The notes below the pieces were generated by a model. That model saw only the letters and a program-made list of their open reading frames with translations. It ran no database searches and was not told the origin of the DNA. The position numbers and the translations under genes were made by a program. A DNA stretch of 64,000 bases from Cercospora beticola (taxonomy: Eukaryota; Ascomycota; Dothideomycetes; Mycosphaerellales; Mycosphaerellaceae): positions 2,418,001-2,482,000 of the forward strand of contig NC_088939.1 in NCBI RefSeq assembly GCF_033473495.1, written 5' to 3'. Positions 31,205-42,903 of this stretch are shown piece after piece (the first letter of the stretch is position 1; the number at the start of each line of letters is the position of its first letter).

Positions 31205-33806
31205 TGCTACGTCAAAATGCTCGTCAGCGACTGGTTGTGAATGATCTGGAGTAGTCACTTTTTCTTATACCGCTGAACCTTGACTAGAGGCCGATACCGT
31301 CGGCAAGCGTCGGCAGCGGAGAAAGGAATGCCTGCAAAGGAATGATGATGAAGTGGTCATGCTCAAGACGGTTTTTGCTGCCAGATCATCGTGTACTTCC
31401 TCGCTCTGTGCTTGATCTTCGGCACCGCTGCTTCGGTTTTGTGACTCTAACAAGCGCTGCTCGGCAAGCTTGTTGTCGAGGCGACCTGCTCGCACTGAGT
31501 CTTGTCGGCATTTGTGAGCCACTTTTGGGGAGCTGTGGTACGACGGCTCACGACGAGGTAGTCCTTGCGAGAAGGAACTCAGTTACTTCACGGTTCCTGC
31601 ATGGGCGTCGTGGAGTCCCAGTAGTTGGACGCGTTTCGCAGCCAATGAGCATGACCATTTATAGGGACATACCAGGGTAGCACAGAAAGTTGCTCTTGCC
31701 GGTGGAGTGACATGGACGATTGGTGAAAGCCACCCCTTCAGCACAATCGAATGACCGCTACATTCTGCAATCATCTTGCCTCAATCGGTAATGCGGCCAG
31801 ATAAATGCTAGGTTGGCTGACCGGGTACGTGCGATGAAGTTTTTTCTCTTTCAAAGCTCTGTGTACCGACTAGGTGGACATCTGAAAGCGGGCACGATCA
31901 GGCTAATCTGAAAGTTCGATCAATAAACTGTATCGCACGTACGTTTACTCGTTGCTATCGTATGAGCATAAGCCGCAACGCTGCCATGGGTTCGTGCATA
32001 ATGTCGGCCAATGACAAGTCCACAGCACCTTGAGGTAGATCGTGGAAAGGAATAGGCTTCCAGAGATTAATGGCTCCAGTCAGTGCCATAGCCCTGGGAG
32101 AGATGGATCGCGTGGAGGGAAGGGCGTTGAAACATGACAGGTAGCGGAGCGAGTCGCGAATTTAGGTAGGAAGTAATAAGGACGACTGATAGCTGTCGGG
32201 TATCGCGGACCACGCAAGGCTGGGCGCCACGGCGGACATGCTCATATCACGACCAGGCAGGAGGCAGGAGCGGTGAATGCATCCCATGTGAAGCAGATCA
32301 CGCTGGAATCAGCGCAGTCGGTAGCTCTCCAGGGAGTTGCAGAGGTCGGCTATGGTCTTCCCACCAGTGCGAGGACGCAGTTGTGATGATCTAGCAGAAG
32401 GGCGGCCTCGCGCCGAACTAGCCGTGCAGCGAAACCGACAGCTGGGTTCTCTCGTTCAGACAGCGATTTGCGGACAGTGCTCATAGAGCGGTAGTGTGCC
32501 ATGCGGTGAGTTGGGGGGCAATGATGATGCAAAACAACGTGCTGCCAAAGCTTGTCTCACATTCCGACGTCTAAGGAGAGGCGCTGTGCTTAGCTCGCAG
32601 CATGGACAGCCTCCGGACGTTGTGCCGCGAATTTTCGTGGCCGTCGGAGATGGAAGCGGGCGCTGGAACAGGGTGGAAGGACGAGCTTTTGCAGAGCCGT
32701 TGTGTCCCAGATCTGCAGTCATCAGCGCCCGGGCGGGCAGGAAATATGGTCTGGGAGAAGCGCTTCGGGCAAGATGGGCGGCGATCGGAGAGCTGATCAT
32801 ATACCAGCACGCGGCGCCGAGTGGGAAGAGGCAGTCAGTCCCACCCCAGCAAATGCAGGGTCTGTGGTGTGTGTGCCCATACTTTCGTCCATCTCGCGAG
32901 CAGGCGCGAGAAGACGGGCACGCGTGATTTGCTGCACACACACGCGGAGGGTGTGTCGACTGTGCTGGCGACTGGCAGCGAATGGCAAAGCGCCGAACCC
33001 AAGGCAACGGCGCAGTATCATGGTGGTGCATGCCGGTGGGAGGCACGTTGCTAGTCACTCATCAATAGCGGCCGGCAGCGAGTCTGACTGAATCATCGGC
33101 CCATGCCATAAAATGCCAGAAGTCCTCATGAAGATCCTCACGAATGGGAAATGTGCCAGTGGAGGAATCCTGGAGCATGACGTAGCAGCAGACCAGGTGA
33201 AACGGCGCTCGTGACTCGCGCGCCGAGGCTGCGCGCCGGGGGCGCAACAGACGCCGGCGGCGATGGCGGGCACGATGCAGTATGGGAGGAGAGTCCTCGC
33301 AGGGTGGCAGCCTCGCAGTGCGGTGCGGGAGAGACGCTGGAGGAGGGCGGCGGCAATATCAAGCAGCGCATCGCCTCGCATCCTGCACGGCGGTGGGCTG
33401 TCCCTCATCACCAGCGCCTGCAAGCACGATCCATCCGCCGACCCGCCTGCAATAAGCTTGAACCGATTTGCGTTCAGGACATATGTCATCACTTTTGTCG
33501 TGCACAAGGCTCCCCTAGCCGTAGCTCCATAGTGGAGGTGTCCATCCTGCCTAGCACGCTGTGTTGGTTTCGGCGCAACTTCTCTAGCCCACCCGTCCTC
33601 TTGCCGCTTGACGAGGGTGCGCCTTAATTACTATAGCGGACCCTGCTGCAAGCCTCCTGCGTGCTCGCAGCTCACACACGCACTTCACTTCGACGCACAC
33701 GCACACCGTCTGCGAAAGCTCACCACCTGCCGCCACGCGCCCGAGTGTGTATGTCGCTATTGGACCTCATCTGAGCTGCCAGCAACACCGCAGCCAGGAT
33801 TTGGCT
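31205..33806. other. Gene-poor region
   Basis: About 2.6 kb without a supported gene. The part from 32400 to 33600 is GC-rich and therefore full of long but meaningless open frames on both strands, such as 32456-33058 minus. No repeat, transposon or RNA gene is recognised. The last few hundred bases should be the promoter and 5' leader of the coiled-coil gene. Confidence 0.45.
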
Positions 33807-34351
33807 ATGACATCAGCCCTGCCCTCCATCGGCGAGCCGTCGCTGAACACCGACCGCGTGTCTTCGCCCATGTCGTCGCCCGAGTCGAGCGCCGCCGTCA
33901 GCGAGGACGACACCATATCCGCTGCCCGAATAGGCCGACCCAAGATCGGGAGTCGTAAAAGTAGTGGCACCATGATCGTATCACGGGAGTCTGCAACCAC
34001 AGTCGTCGAGCCCGACTTCGACGAGAACGATGTGCGCACCATGTCGCCACGGCGGAATAGCGAAGAGGTCGACAAGCTGAGCGAGGAAGCGCGCAAAGAT
34101 CTTATCGAGCAGGCCAAGCTGCTGCAAATGAGTTTGCAGGCCATCGTGGATCGTGTGGAGGCGGTCAAGAGCGAACATGAAAAGCTCGAAGGAGGAAACA
34201 AATTCCTGCAATCGTACGTGCTGCGCAGTGACGCCCACAGATATCCCAAGTATACTGACCCGGTCATAGATACATCGGCGAGCTCATGCAAACATCCAAA
34301 ATCACATCATCGGCGCCCCCGAAGTCCAAAAAGGGCAAAGGACGGGCGTGA
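33807..34351 (+). CDS. SCOC/Slo1-type short coiled-coil protein
   Basis: Two exons, 33807-34213 and 34270-34351 (56-nt intron), give 162 residues. The first 90 residues are Ser-rich and probably disordered. Residues about 95-145 form a coiled coil (KDLIEQAKLLQMSLQAIVDR, EHEKLEGGNKFLQSYIGELM), which is the core of the SCOC/Slo1 family. The tail is basic (KSKKGKGRA). In yeast and animals such proteins bind the small GTPases Arl3/Arl1 at the Golgi, so a trafficking role is expected. Splicing is required to obtain YIGELMQTSK; read-through gives an unrelated tail. These are sometimes misannotated as bZIP factors, but no basic DNA-binding region precedes the coil. Confidence 0.82.
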
Positions 34352-34888
34352 GCATCATCGCATTGCATTGTAACAACATCTATCTCTAGCTGCACCGGAG
34401 TTCGCAGCATTCAGCATAGCGTGGAACGTCGATTCGACGACATCGGAAAGGGAAATTGCATCACAATCGCTTAATCGGCGGTTACATCGACGGCGCATGA
34501 GGCGTTTTACACGTCGGAGCACTCAAGTGCATCACCACAACACCATCTCAGCAGATTGGCGCATCTTACTCACCGAGCGCACTATTTAAGCTGGAATGTA
34601 CACCAGCACACTCTGCCCCGCCGGACACTACTGCAGCTGCACGGCAATGAAGCGTTCAAGCGCCAAATATTTCTGCCGAAGGATCGAGGTTCTATTTGGC
34701 ACGTCTTTCTTTCAAGGCGGTGGCGACTGATCTCCTGGAGCATTCGCCAGCCTTGTGAGAAGCCATCGACCCGGAGTAATGACCAAAACGGAGGTGGGAC
34801 AACCCCACTGCAGGTTTAAGGGAAGGGAGGAATGGGCAATAGGTAGAGGAGGATAAGGCGTGGAGGGAATCTGCTAAATTCACCTATC
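34352..34888. other. Convergent 3' intergenic region
   Basis: About 540 bp between convergent stop codons. No feature recognised. Confidence 0.5.
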
Positions 34889-35854
34889 CTACGCGTAGGC
34901 TTTGCCACCTACACTCTCGTCAAAAGCCATCAACTCCTTGAGTCCGCACGTTTCAAAGAGCGCAGCAGGTCCCATCTTCTGATCCACCGGCGGCTGCCCA
35001 GTCTCTTTTAGCGAGTGAAGTGCTTTTCTCATCGCCGGCACGACAGCTTCCATGCCCAAGCACGGCCAGATGACGATTCGGAAGCCCATCTTGTTCGCTT
35101 CGTCATTGCTGACCTGCGGCGTCCTACCACCTTGTACCATATTTAGCAGCACTGGAACCTTAGGCAGACGCTCAATGACCTGCTTGGCTTCGTCCAGGTC
35201 TTGTATAGCCTCAAAGAAAAGTCCATCAACACCAATCTTGACCGCCTCGGTCAAACGCTCAATTGCTTCCTCAAAACCTCCATTCCCTTCTGTGTCCTTA
35301 CCAGCTCGCGCATCCGTTCGTGCAATAATCACAATGTCATCACGGGACTCATCCCTCGCCTTGCATGCTGCTCTAAGGCGATTATAGTACACCTCCCGGC
35401 TCACAAGGAGCTTTCCGCTCAGATGCCCGCATCGCTTTTCTTGCACCTGATCTTCAATATGCAGCCCCGCAACGCCAGATCTCGCATAACTCTGCACTGT
35501 CCTTGCGATATTGATGGGACCTCCATAACCAGTGTCCGCATCAGCAATTACTGGAACTGTCGGGTCAATGGACGCAATCATGGCCGCATTTTGGTGCATG
35601 TCGTGGAATGTAGCCATGCCCAAGTCCGCCATTCCGAGCCGTGACATTGATGTCCCCGCGCCAGTCATGTAGAGACATTCGAAGCCGGCTGAGAGAGCAA
35701 GGCGAGCGGTGATCCCATCGTAGACCCCGGGTGCCACGACTGTTTTGCTCGGATCGGATAGCATTTGTCGCAGACGCGCAGCGCCTGAGATGCCTGTGGG
35801 TTTCTTGTCTTCGTTGGTGGCGTGACCTGCCAGCAATGTCTGGTGTGCGGCCAT
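34889..35854 (-). CDS. Isocitrate lyase/PEP mutase superfamily enzyme
   Basis: Single-exon gene of 321 residues from the ATG complementary to 35852-35854. It is a TIM-barrel member of the isocitrate lyase/phosphoenolpyruvate mutase superfamily. Metal-binding residues lie in ADADTGYGG (D105, D107), and EDQ begins at E134. The lyase signature KRCGH (140-144) has catalytic Cys142 and is followed by a flexible gating loop. Relatives include methylisocitrate lyase, dimethylmalate lyase and oxaloacetate hydrolase; which C-C or C-P bond is cleaved cannot be decided. It lacks the long insert of true isocitrate lyase and any obvious PTS1 or mitochondrial leader. It is divergent from the SCP-2 gene. 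Confidence 0.88.
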   Translation of the reverse strand: MAAHQTLLAGHATNEDKKPTGISGAARLRQMLSDPSKTVVAPGVYDGITARLALSAGFECLYMTGAGTSMSRLGMADLGMATFHDMHQNAAMIASIDPTVPVIADADTGYGGPINIARTVQSYARSGVAGLHIEDQVQEKRCGHLSGKLLVSREVYYNRLRAACKARDESRDDIVIIARTDARAGKDTEGNGGFEEAIERLTEAVKIGVDGLFFEAIQDLDEAKQVIERLPKVPVLLNMVQGGRTPQVSNDEANKMGFRIVIWPCLGMEAVVPAMRKALHSLKETGQPPVDQKMGPAALFETCGLKELMAFDESVGGKAYA

Positions 35855-36509
35855 GTTGGTACGGTTGTGTTGCAGATTTGGTTCCGGGTTGGTGGGTATA
35901 TCTTTGCAGTTTCAGAATGCGTGGTTTGGTTGTTTTATACTTGTTCTGTTGCGTGTCTCTGTGACAATTCGTCACTATTGCATTGGCCTACTTTTCGTTA
36001 CTTATCTCCGTTTGACCTCATCTGGCGCAGCACCTTGCAGGCATGTTCTTTTGAAGGTCTTGCTCCGATTCTCGGAGCTCCACAAGAGTCTTCTCTTCCT
36101 TCTACACAGATCATCGTCTTGCTTCTCGCAAAGTCCGAAACATTTCTTCGCTATGCTGCCGCTCTGCCAGAAGACACGACGAACACTGTAGGGCAGTCGC
36201 CGTGAACCGAGAACGAGAAAGTCTGGGGCGGTGCGACTAGTGAAGCGCGAGGAGTCGCCTTCACATGCGAACTTCCGGGACTTCCCCAGACACTCAGGAC
36301 AAGGTTTGCGATCGAGCCGCGGCATCTCTGTACGAGTGAAGTCATGTGCGGGAGGTTCATATGCTTGAAATAAGCGTCGGTGTCCGCATCATTCCCATAG
36401 ATTTCAGCATTTCTCCTGTCCATTTTCGTCAAAGACTGTTCATTGTTTGCTACTAAAGCAGCTCCAGCATCCGCCTAACAGTAACTTCTCTACCACAACA
36501 ACTAACAAA
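35855..36509. other. Divergent promoter region
   Basis: 655 bp between the lyase-like gene and the SCP-2 gene. Short minus-strand frames at 36002-36325 and 36151-36432 overlap each other and have no known domain. Confidence 0.5.
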
Positions 36510-37016
36510 ATGGGTCTCAAGGACGGTATGTTGCAGCTCCTTCCAGGGATCCAACTGCAGGCCGCATATACTGAAGGGCTTGACAGATGCATTCCCCTCC
36601 TCCAAGGCATTCGATGCCATCGCAGCCGCCCTTTCCGACCCAAAGGAGAAGAAGGACGCAGTCAAGCAAGGCAACGCCATCTTCGCTTTCAACCTGAAGA
36701 ACGCACAAGGAAAAGAGAAGGCATGGCATCTTGACTTGAAGGAGAGCGGAAACGTTGGCGAAGGACTTGCTCCAAGCGGGAAGAAGGCTGATGGTGAGCA
36801 CAATTGGATCCCTCGCTCTGAAGATCTGGACGGACACTGACATGGGCTGCAGTCACACTCAATCTCTCCGACGAGAACTTTGGCAAGCTCGTCTCAGGCA
36901 AGGCCAACGCACAAAAGCTGTTCATGAGCGGCAAGCTGAAGGTCAAGGGAGCGGTCATGAAGGCCACCAAGATGGAGCCTATTCTCAAGAAGGCTCAGAA
37001 CAAGGCGAAGCTCTAG
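36510..37016 (+). CDS. SCP-2 sterol-carrier domain protein with PTS1
   Basis: Three exons (36510-36525, 36587-36793, 36853-37016) give 128 residues; the first exon is only 16 nt. The whole protein is one SCP-2 domain: FPSSKAFDAIAAALSD, then the beta sheet AIFAFNLKNAQG and WHLDLKESGNVGEG, then VTLNLSDENFGKLVSGK and the helix KLKVKGAVMKATKMEPIL. It ends in AKL, a valid type 1 peroxisomal targeting tripeptide. Family members bind acyl-CoA, fatty acids or sterols in peroxisomes, and small fungal versions accompany beta-oxidation. Length and ending fit that role. The divergent neighbour is a lyase of the isocitrate lyase superfamily. Confidence 0.92.
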
Positions 37017-37912
37017 ATGCTGAAATAATGGGATGGCGTTTTTGGGACACGTAAATGATACACCTATCTCGCAAAGCAGTCCGCGCGACATGCTGCGACA
37101 TGTATTTCGAAAGAGACATTATGTTTCCGTAAGCTGCTTTCCATGCCGCCGTGAGCTCACCTTGTCTCCATCTTGTCTCAGTAGCACGACTCAGCCCACA
37201 GATGTACCTTTGCCATCTACAGCGCCCACTCTGCTCGCAAGCTGCCTTCTCATTACAAAGCGGCTTGAATTTGTTCACGACCCCAGCAGCACCTGTTGGC
37301 CGCTCAATGCACGACCGTTTCACATGCTGAAACGCGGATGCGGATCGCACGCGACCTTCAACGCGACCTTCACGACTAGCAGATCTTTCGCGCCTGTGCT
37401 TCGACTGGGCGCATCACTACTGACGCGTGCAACTTGCATTGTCACCAAGACGTTCCTTCTGCTCGCCATCTTACCTGAGAGACGCGTGTGTTGGCATTGC
37501 ATAGAGCTTGTCCTCGGCATTTTTCGAGCCAATCACGTGTACGGGCGTCTGAAGTGAACGGCCGTGCGCCCGGCTGATTTGAACTTCCTTCCTTTCTGTG
37601 TTTGGCGAGGAACGGACTTTGCGGGCGACTCTTCAACTTCACTTCCAACATTTGAGCACTGCACCGCCGCACAACAACGCGTCCGCCACACCTCTCCGAG
37701 CGCGTTCAACATCTTTCACCCGCGCATGGCACACCCTCCTCTTCACATCGACTTCAGTGCGACCGCGATTGTACATACCACGACTCCGAACACGACACGG
37801 TGACGATACTCGAGAAGATTGCGCATAACTGCATCGAACCCGCATAAACCTCATCACCTCGCATCGCGCAAGTCCCACACCCGTCGAGTCGCGCCGCGGA
37901 CGCGCGCATACT
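37017..37912. other. Intergenic region upstream of NUP2
   Basis: About 900 bp between same-strand genes. No supported ORF; the last 250 bp are C/A-rich, as in a promoter or 5' leader. Confidence 0.5.
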
Positions 37913-40900
37913 ATGAGCAAGCGGGGCGCTGGGAACTGGGGCGGCGACGAAGAACGCTACGGCGGAGCATCAGGAGCAGACATGGAAGGGGCCGACAAGC
38001 CCACACAGGCCACTGCGGCGCAGCTGGCGAGAAGAAAGTGAGTTTTTTCCTATTGTTGCTATTGTTTCTCTGGTTTCGCGCGAAGTATTGTCGCTGCATG
38101 GGTTGGATATGGGTTGGCTCTGTGGTGCGCGAGATTTTTGGAAACTATTGTCAGTGACAATGCGCGAGAGTGGCTGGAGGTGGGTTAGCCTTCATCACAA
38201 TAGCATTTTCAGGATGCTATCGTTGAGATGGAGATATCCTCGCCCACCTCCGCCATTCGAGCGATTTCCACTCACGACTGTACGATTCCTTTCTCCGCCT
38301 TACAAAACACCACAAAGCCATCCCGTCTGCAGCTGGTCTGCAGTTTACCTACCTCCTCAACATGAGGAACGGAGTCGTTCCCTTCTGGATGAATGGTGTT
38401 GTCCATGGCACCGCCCCGCCTCCCACGCGAGCGGAGAGAGAATGGTTGAAGGACGGAGATGACCTCGCCAAGGCATTCTCACTTCTCCAAGTCTTTGGTC
38501 CGAACGGTCCCCGAGGCGCAGAATTCGATGTTGAGCAGTATTGTCCGGTGTATCTTGATACTGACCTCTATAGGCTGTTGAAGCCAAAAGCTCGCGCGGG
38601 CTCGGAGCGTGGTCGTAGCGACTCTCCGGCAGTGCAGCCACAGGTCAACCCATTCAATGCGCCGACAGCGAACCCGTTCACATCGACAAGCTTCAATTTC
38701 ACTGCAAGCCAGCCCCAACAGTCGAACGGCACCGCATACCAGTTTGGCCAGTCCACGCCGGCTTCCGCGAATCCACCGCAACAAAACGGTGCGAACAACC
38801 TCTTCTCGCAATCATCAGCGCCCACATTCGGCGGTTTTGGGGCTCCGACACCGCAAACACAACCACAGCAGAACGGGTTCAACGCCTCGACATCGCTCTT
38901 CAACCAACCATCGCAGCAAAACAGCACGCCGAGCTTCGGTGGATTTGGGCAGACTCAGAGTCAGCCATCTCAGCAGAACGGCACGACGACTCCTGCAACG
39001 AGCTTTGGTGGTTTTAGCAACGCGTCGCAGCCGAGCAATCAAGGCGGTGCAGGCATGAATGTCAACGCCTTTAACGCTTTCGGCAAGCAGCAGGAGAACA
39101 ACAACCAGTCATCAAATACATTCCCCGGCTTCGGCCAGAAGCCTCAAGAGAATGGTACGCCTGCGCCCGGTAGCTTCAATGGCTTCGGACAGCAAACACA
39201 AGAGAACGGCAGCAGCAGAGCAAGTACACCAGCATTTGGCGGTCTCTTTGGACAAAAAGCACCAGAGCAGAACGACAAGCCGGCCAGCGACTTGTTCGGG
39301 CAGAAAGCATCAGACACCAATGCTCAGCCTACAAATCCTTTCAACGGCTTTAATGGTTTTGGGCAACAAAAATCGGCGGAAAGCAGCAAATCGCTATTTC
39401 CAGCTACACAAGCTCCGGAGCAGACGCCGAAGACCGCGGCGACCACCAATATGTTTGGTCAGCCACCCTCTTCGCAGGCCGCAGCGCCGTCCACAGGACT
39501 TTTTGGTTCGACCACAGCAGGCAGCACTGCACCAGGCACTGGACTTTTTGGCGCCAACCCATCGAGCAGCACGACTGCGCCAGGCACTGGACTTTTTGGC
39601 TCCGACCCATCGAGCAATGCAGCTGCATCAAACACTGGGCTGTTTGGCTCAAAGCCTGCCACGACTGAACCTAACAAGAGCGGCGCGAGCATATTTGACA
39701 ACCTCCCAAAGAAGGACACGAGCAGCTTGAAGATCAACTTCTCCTCTGCAGACCCATCGCAGGTCTATCGTGGCGAAGACGACGACGATGAGAATCAGAC
39801 CGCAAGCCCAGAGAAAGACGCCGAGAAGCAAGCAGCACCGATGAACATCTTTGGCAACCTAGGTCAGTCGCAGCAGACTCCAAAGCCCGCGTCAAACATC
39901 TTTGCGGCATCCTCGCAGACACCCTCTCTTTTTGGCAGCACCGCTGGTCAGAAAGATGCGAACACGAGCACGATTGGCGCTACCCCTCAAAAGTCGTTGT
40001 TCCCCAGTTCGACACCTGCTGCCACACCGGCGGTGTCAAGCACGCCCGCAACACAACCCCCTCGCTCACTCTTCGACCGCATCAACAAGCCGGCGCCCGA
40101 AGAGACGCCAAAGGCTCCACTATTCAGCGCAACGCCGGCATCGACGTCCACTGTGAAGTCACTCTTCCCTGCTGCGACACCAGCTGCGACATCCACACCA
40201 GCCGCCACTCCTTCGCTCTTCCAGAAGCCGTTGACGCCCGCCGAGGATGAAACCCCCAAAGCCGCGCCGCCAAAGAACATTTTCGCGCCATCGACCGCAG
40301 CGCCTTCGACACCAGCGACGGCGCCTTCAGTACCAACAGCGCTCTTCAAGGCTCCACCAGCTACAGCACCTGTTGCACGCACAACAGCGCCACCTGCCAA
40401 CTCTGCATCTACGAGCTCGAGTACCAACACTGCGCCTTCGAAATTGTCAGACTCGCAACAGGCGAGCATGAAGGCTCTCAATGAGGGCGTGCTCGCTCAC
40501 CTGAGAAATCAGCGGCCAGACGTCGACTGGAGTCCCATCTACAGATATGCATTGCAGATGGCCGCGCAGATCGCTGGTCGACCAGCTCCTTTAGACGCCG
40601 AGCTCAATCCCACGCCAACGGTCCCGCCCTCTTTTGCGCCCAAGAGCGGTGCATTTGCTACTGGTCCTGCCAAGTCTACGACCACGGCCTCAAACGCAGC
40701 ACCATCACATTCAGCTCTGTTTGCACAGACACCAAAGGCCGCTCCAGCTTCATCCTCGATCACCCAGGTCCCAGCCACAGCACCTTCAAAGAAGCGCCTC
40801 TTTGAAGAAGATATCGACGAGCGAGTGCCTGCAACAGAGAAGCGAAGCAAGCCAAACGAGACTCCTTTATATCCAAAGCTTCCAGACACCGCAAGCAATA

Positions 40901-42063
40901 CAGCCAAGCTTTTCGCGTCGACTCTTGACAAGCCTGCCGCATCTGATGCTGCGAAGTCTACGTCGTCTTCTGGCTTCACTCCGGCTACGAAATCATTGTT
41001 CTCCGCATCTGGGGCGACTCCCAGTGCCACTCCAGCAACTGGTGGCTTCAAGCCAACTTTCGGCAACGCATCAGCTTCGACTCCTGCTACCACCGGGGGT
41101 TTCAAGCCCACCATGCCCGCTGGCAGTGCTGGCAGTAGCTTCCTCTCCTCTTTCGGCGCATTGGCAAAGAAGCAAGAAGAGGCAGACCGTCAGAAGCGCA
41201 AAGACAACGACTTTGACAGCGATGAGGAGACAGAAGAGCAATGGGCGCAGCGTGACAAGGCTGAACAGGAAGAGAAGCGACGCAAGTTTGAGGAGGCCGC
41301 CAAGAAAGCACCATCCTTCTCGATCGGAGCTGCAACGCCCAAGCCTGCGACAGCTGAGGCAGCAGAGAAGGCTCAAGGCACTGGCGACAAGACCTGGAAG
41401 CCTGAGTCGCCACTGAAATTCAACATCGGCGCCACTACCACGCCAGCCGCTGCTCCACCGAAATTTGGCAATCTGTTTGGCTCGTCCACTGCCAATGATG
41501 CCAGCAGCAAGTTGTCCGCCCCTGCCACATCGCTCGACGCGTCGCGTGCCACTACTCCGGGAGCTACCACTGATGGCGAAGCTGCTACTACCACGAACGG
41601 CGACAAGGCAGCAGCAGACGATGGAGAGCCCAGCGACGAGCCCAACCAGCCACAGGCATCAGACGAGATCAATGACCTTCAGCCAGCGGAGCGTGAGGCT
41701 AACGACGTGTTACTCGAAGTCGAAGATGTTCGCACTTCCAAGATGGAGAAGGATGAAGAAAGCGGCAAGCAGATATGGAAGCCGAAGACGCGAGGCAGAT
41801 TCTTCATACTCAAGGACAAGAGCACCGGCAAGATCCGTATGCTCTCGCGCACTGGTGCTGGCAGAACGGTCCTCAACCACTTCGCCAACAAAGAAGCTAC
41901 ATTCAAGGTACACCCTAAGAAGGCAACCATGATCGTCGCTTCCATGTTTGTCGACCACCTACACACCAACCCACCTGGACCAGGCCAGTGGATGTTCAGC
42001 ACTCCCGACCAGGATGACGCTGCAAAGATCGCCAAGATCTTGACAGATGGCACACCAAAGTAG
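37913..42063 (+). CDS. NUP2: FG nucleoporin Nup2/Nup50 with RanBP1 domain
   Basis: Two exons, 37913-38037 and 38574-42063, give 1204 residues. The start MSKRGAG and the following QLARRK match the N-terminal karyopherin-binding segment of Nup50/Nup2 proteins. Residues about 55-500 are FG repeats (FGGFG, GLFG, NPFNGF). About 720-760 has a short ordered helix region (LRNQRPDVDWSPIYRYALQM). The C-terminal 124 residues form a Ran-binding domain (ANDVLLEVEDVRTSK, WKPKTRGRFFILKD, NPPGPGQWMFST). Nup2 is a mobile nuclear-basket nucleoporin that helps recycle importin alpha and Ran. The intron is 536 nt, about ten times its neighbours, but has a good branch site (ACTGAC) before CTCTATAG. An ATG at 38362 inside the intron is in frame with exon 2. 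Confidence 0.9.
39490..39678 (+). repeat. Tandem 48-bp GLFG-encoding repeats
   Basis: Four head-to-tail units of 45-48 bp inside NUP2 encode T-G-L-F-G followed by a Ser/Ala/Pro spacer. Units begin near 39490, 39535, 39583 and 39631; the middle two are almost identical in DNA, which suggests recent expansion. Confidence 0.8.
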
Positions 42064-42903
42064 ACATTTGGTAAGACCACTGTCGACACAAGGCAAAGCC
42101 GACCGCGACGAGGTTCACGGCACGTGCTTTCTACAACGAATTCCCGATTGATTGATTGATTACCTGTACGATACACCGCGGTTTCATGGCACGAGCAAAA
42201 AGCGTTGGACCGCAACAAAATGGAGACTGGCATTGACAGATGTACTGCTTTGGAATGCATGGCGAGGATTTGTCTGATAGACAATTGCGTAAGTATAGCA
42301 TTTGCAATGGCGTTGGGAGACTTGTTTATATGGGCTGAGGAGGAGGTTTTGAGAAGGCACAGCAACCAGCCATGCGGCGTGCGTTCCATGGCGTTCTCAC
42401 GACAGAGTTGTCGTAATGTGTGTGTGTGGGTGGCGGACTTCGAGGTTCATTCCGCGCAACGAGATACTCGAGGTAGATGTATACCATTCATGAGGCATGA
42501 TGTGCCTGTTACATTCGCCTTTCTCCCCCATTTTGCTTCCATTAAAAAAGTTTGATGGAAATCAGATTTCTCATGATTCGGATTTCTCATATTTAGTTGG
42601 TCCGCTACTGCGTGTACACTTTGGCTTAGTGTTGGCGGAGCACCCGGAACAGGACATGAAGGTGGGAGCATTTGTTGTAAGCCATGACAGTATTTGTGAT
42701 CATTGGAATTATTCCTGCTTTTTGTACATTTGCAGCATCCTTTCGTAAGAAGCTCAAACGCCACTGGCACTTTTGCACTCGCAAAACGCGGAACCCCCTT
42801 CGTCCATTGCCTTCCTCCTCATCCTATTCCACTGTGCCGTCTTATATTCTTACACTTCGTCCTCGTGGTGCCAGCTAGAAGAAAAGGAAAAGTTCTTCGT
42901 CAC
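42064..42903. other. Convergent 3' intergenic region
   Basis: 840 bp between convergent genes. It contains a short (GATT)4 tract at 42146-42161 and no supported gene. Confidence 0.5.

Noticed and set aside
32456..33058. 200-codon minus-strand ORF
   Set aside because: Same situation as above: a GC-rich region with overlapping open frames on the other strand and no recognisable domain.
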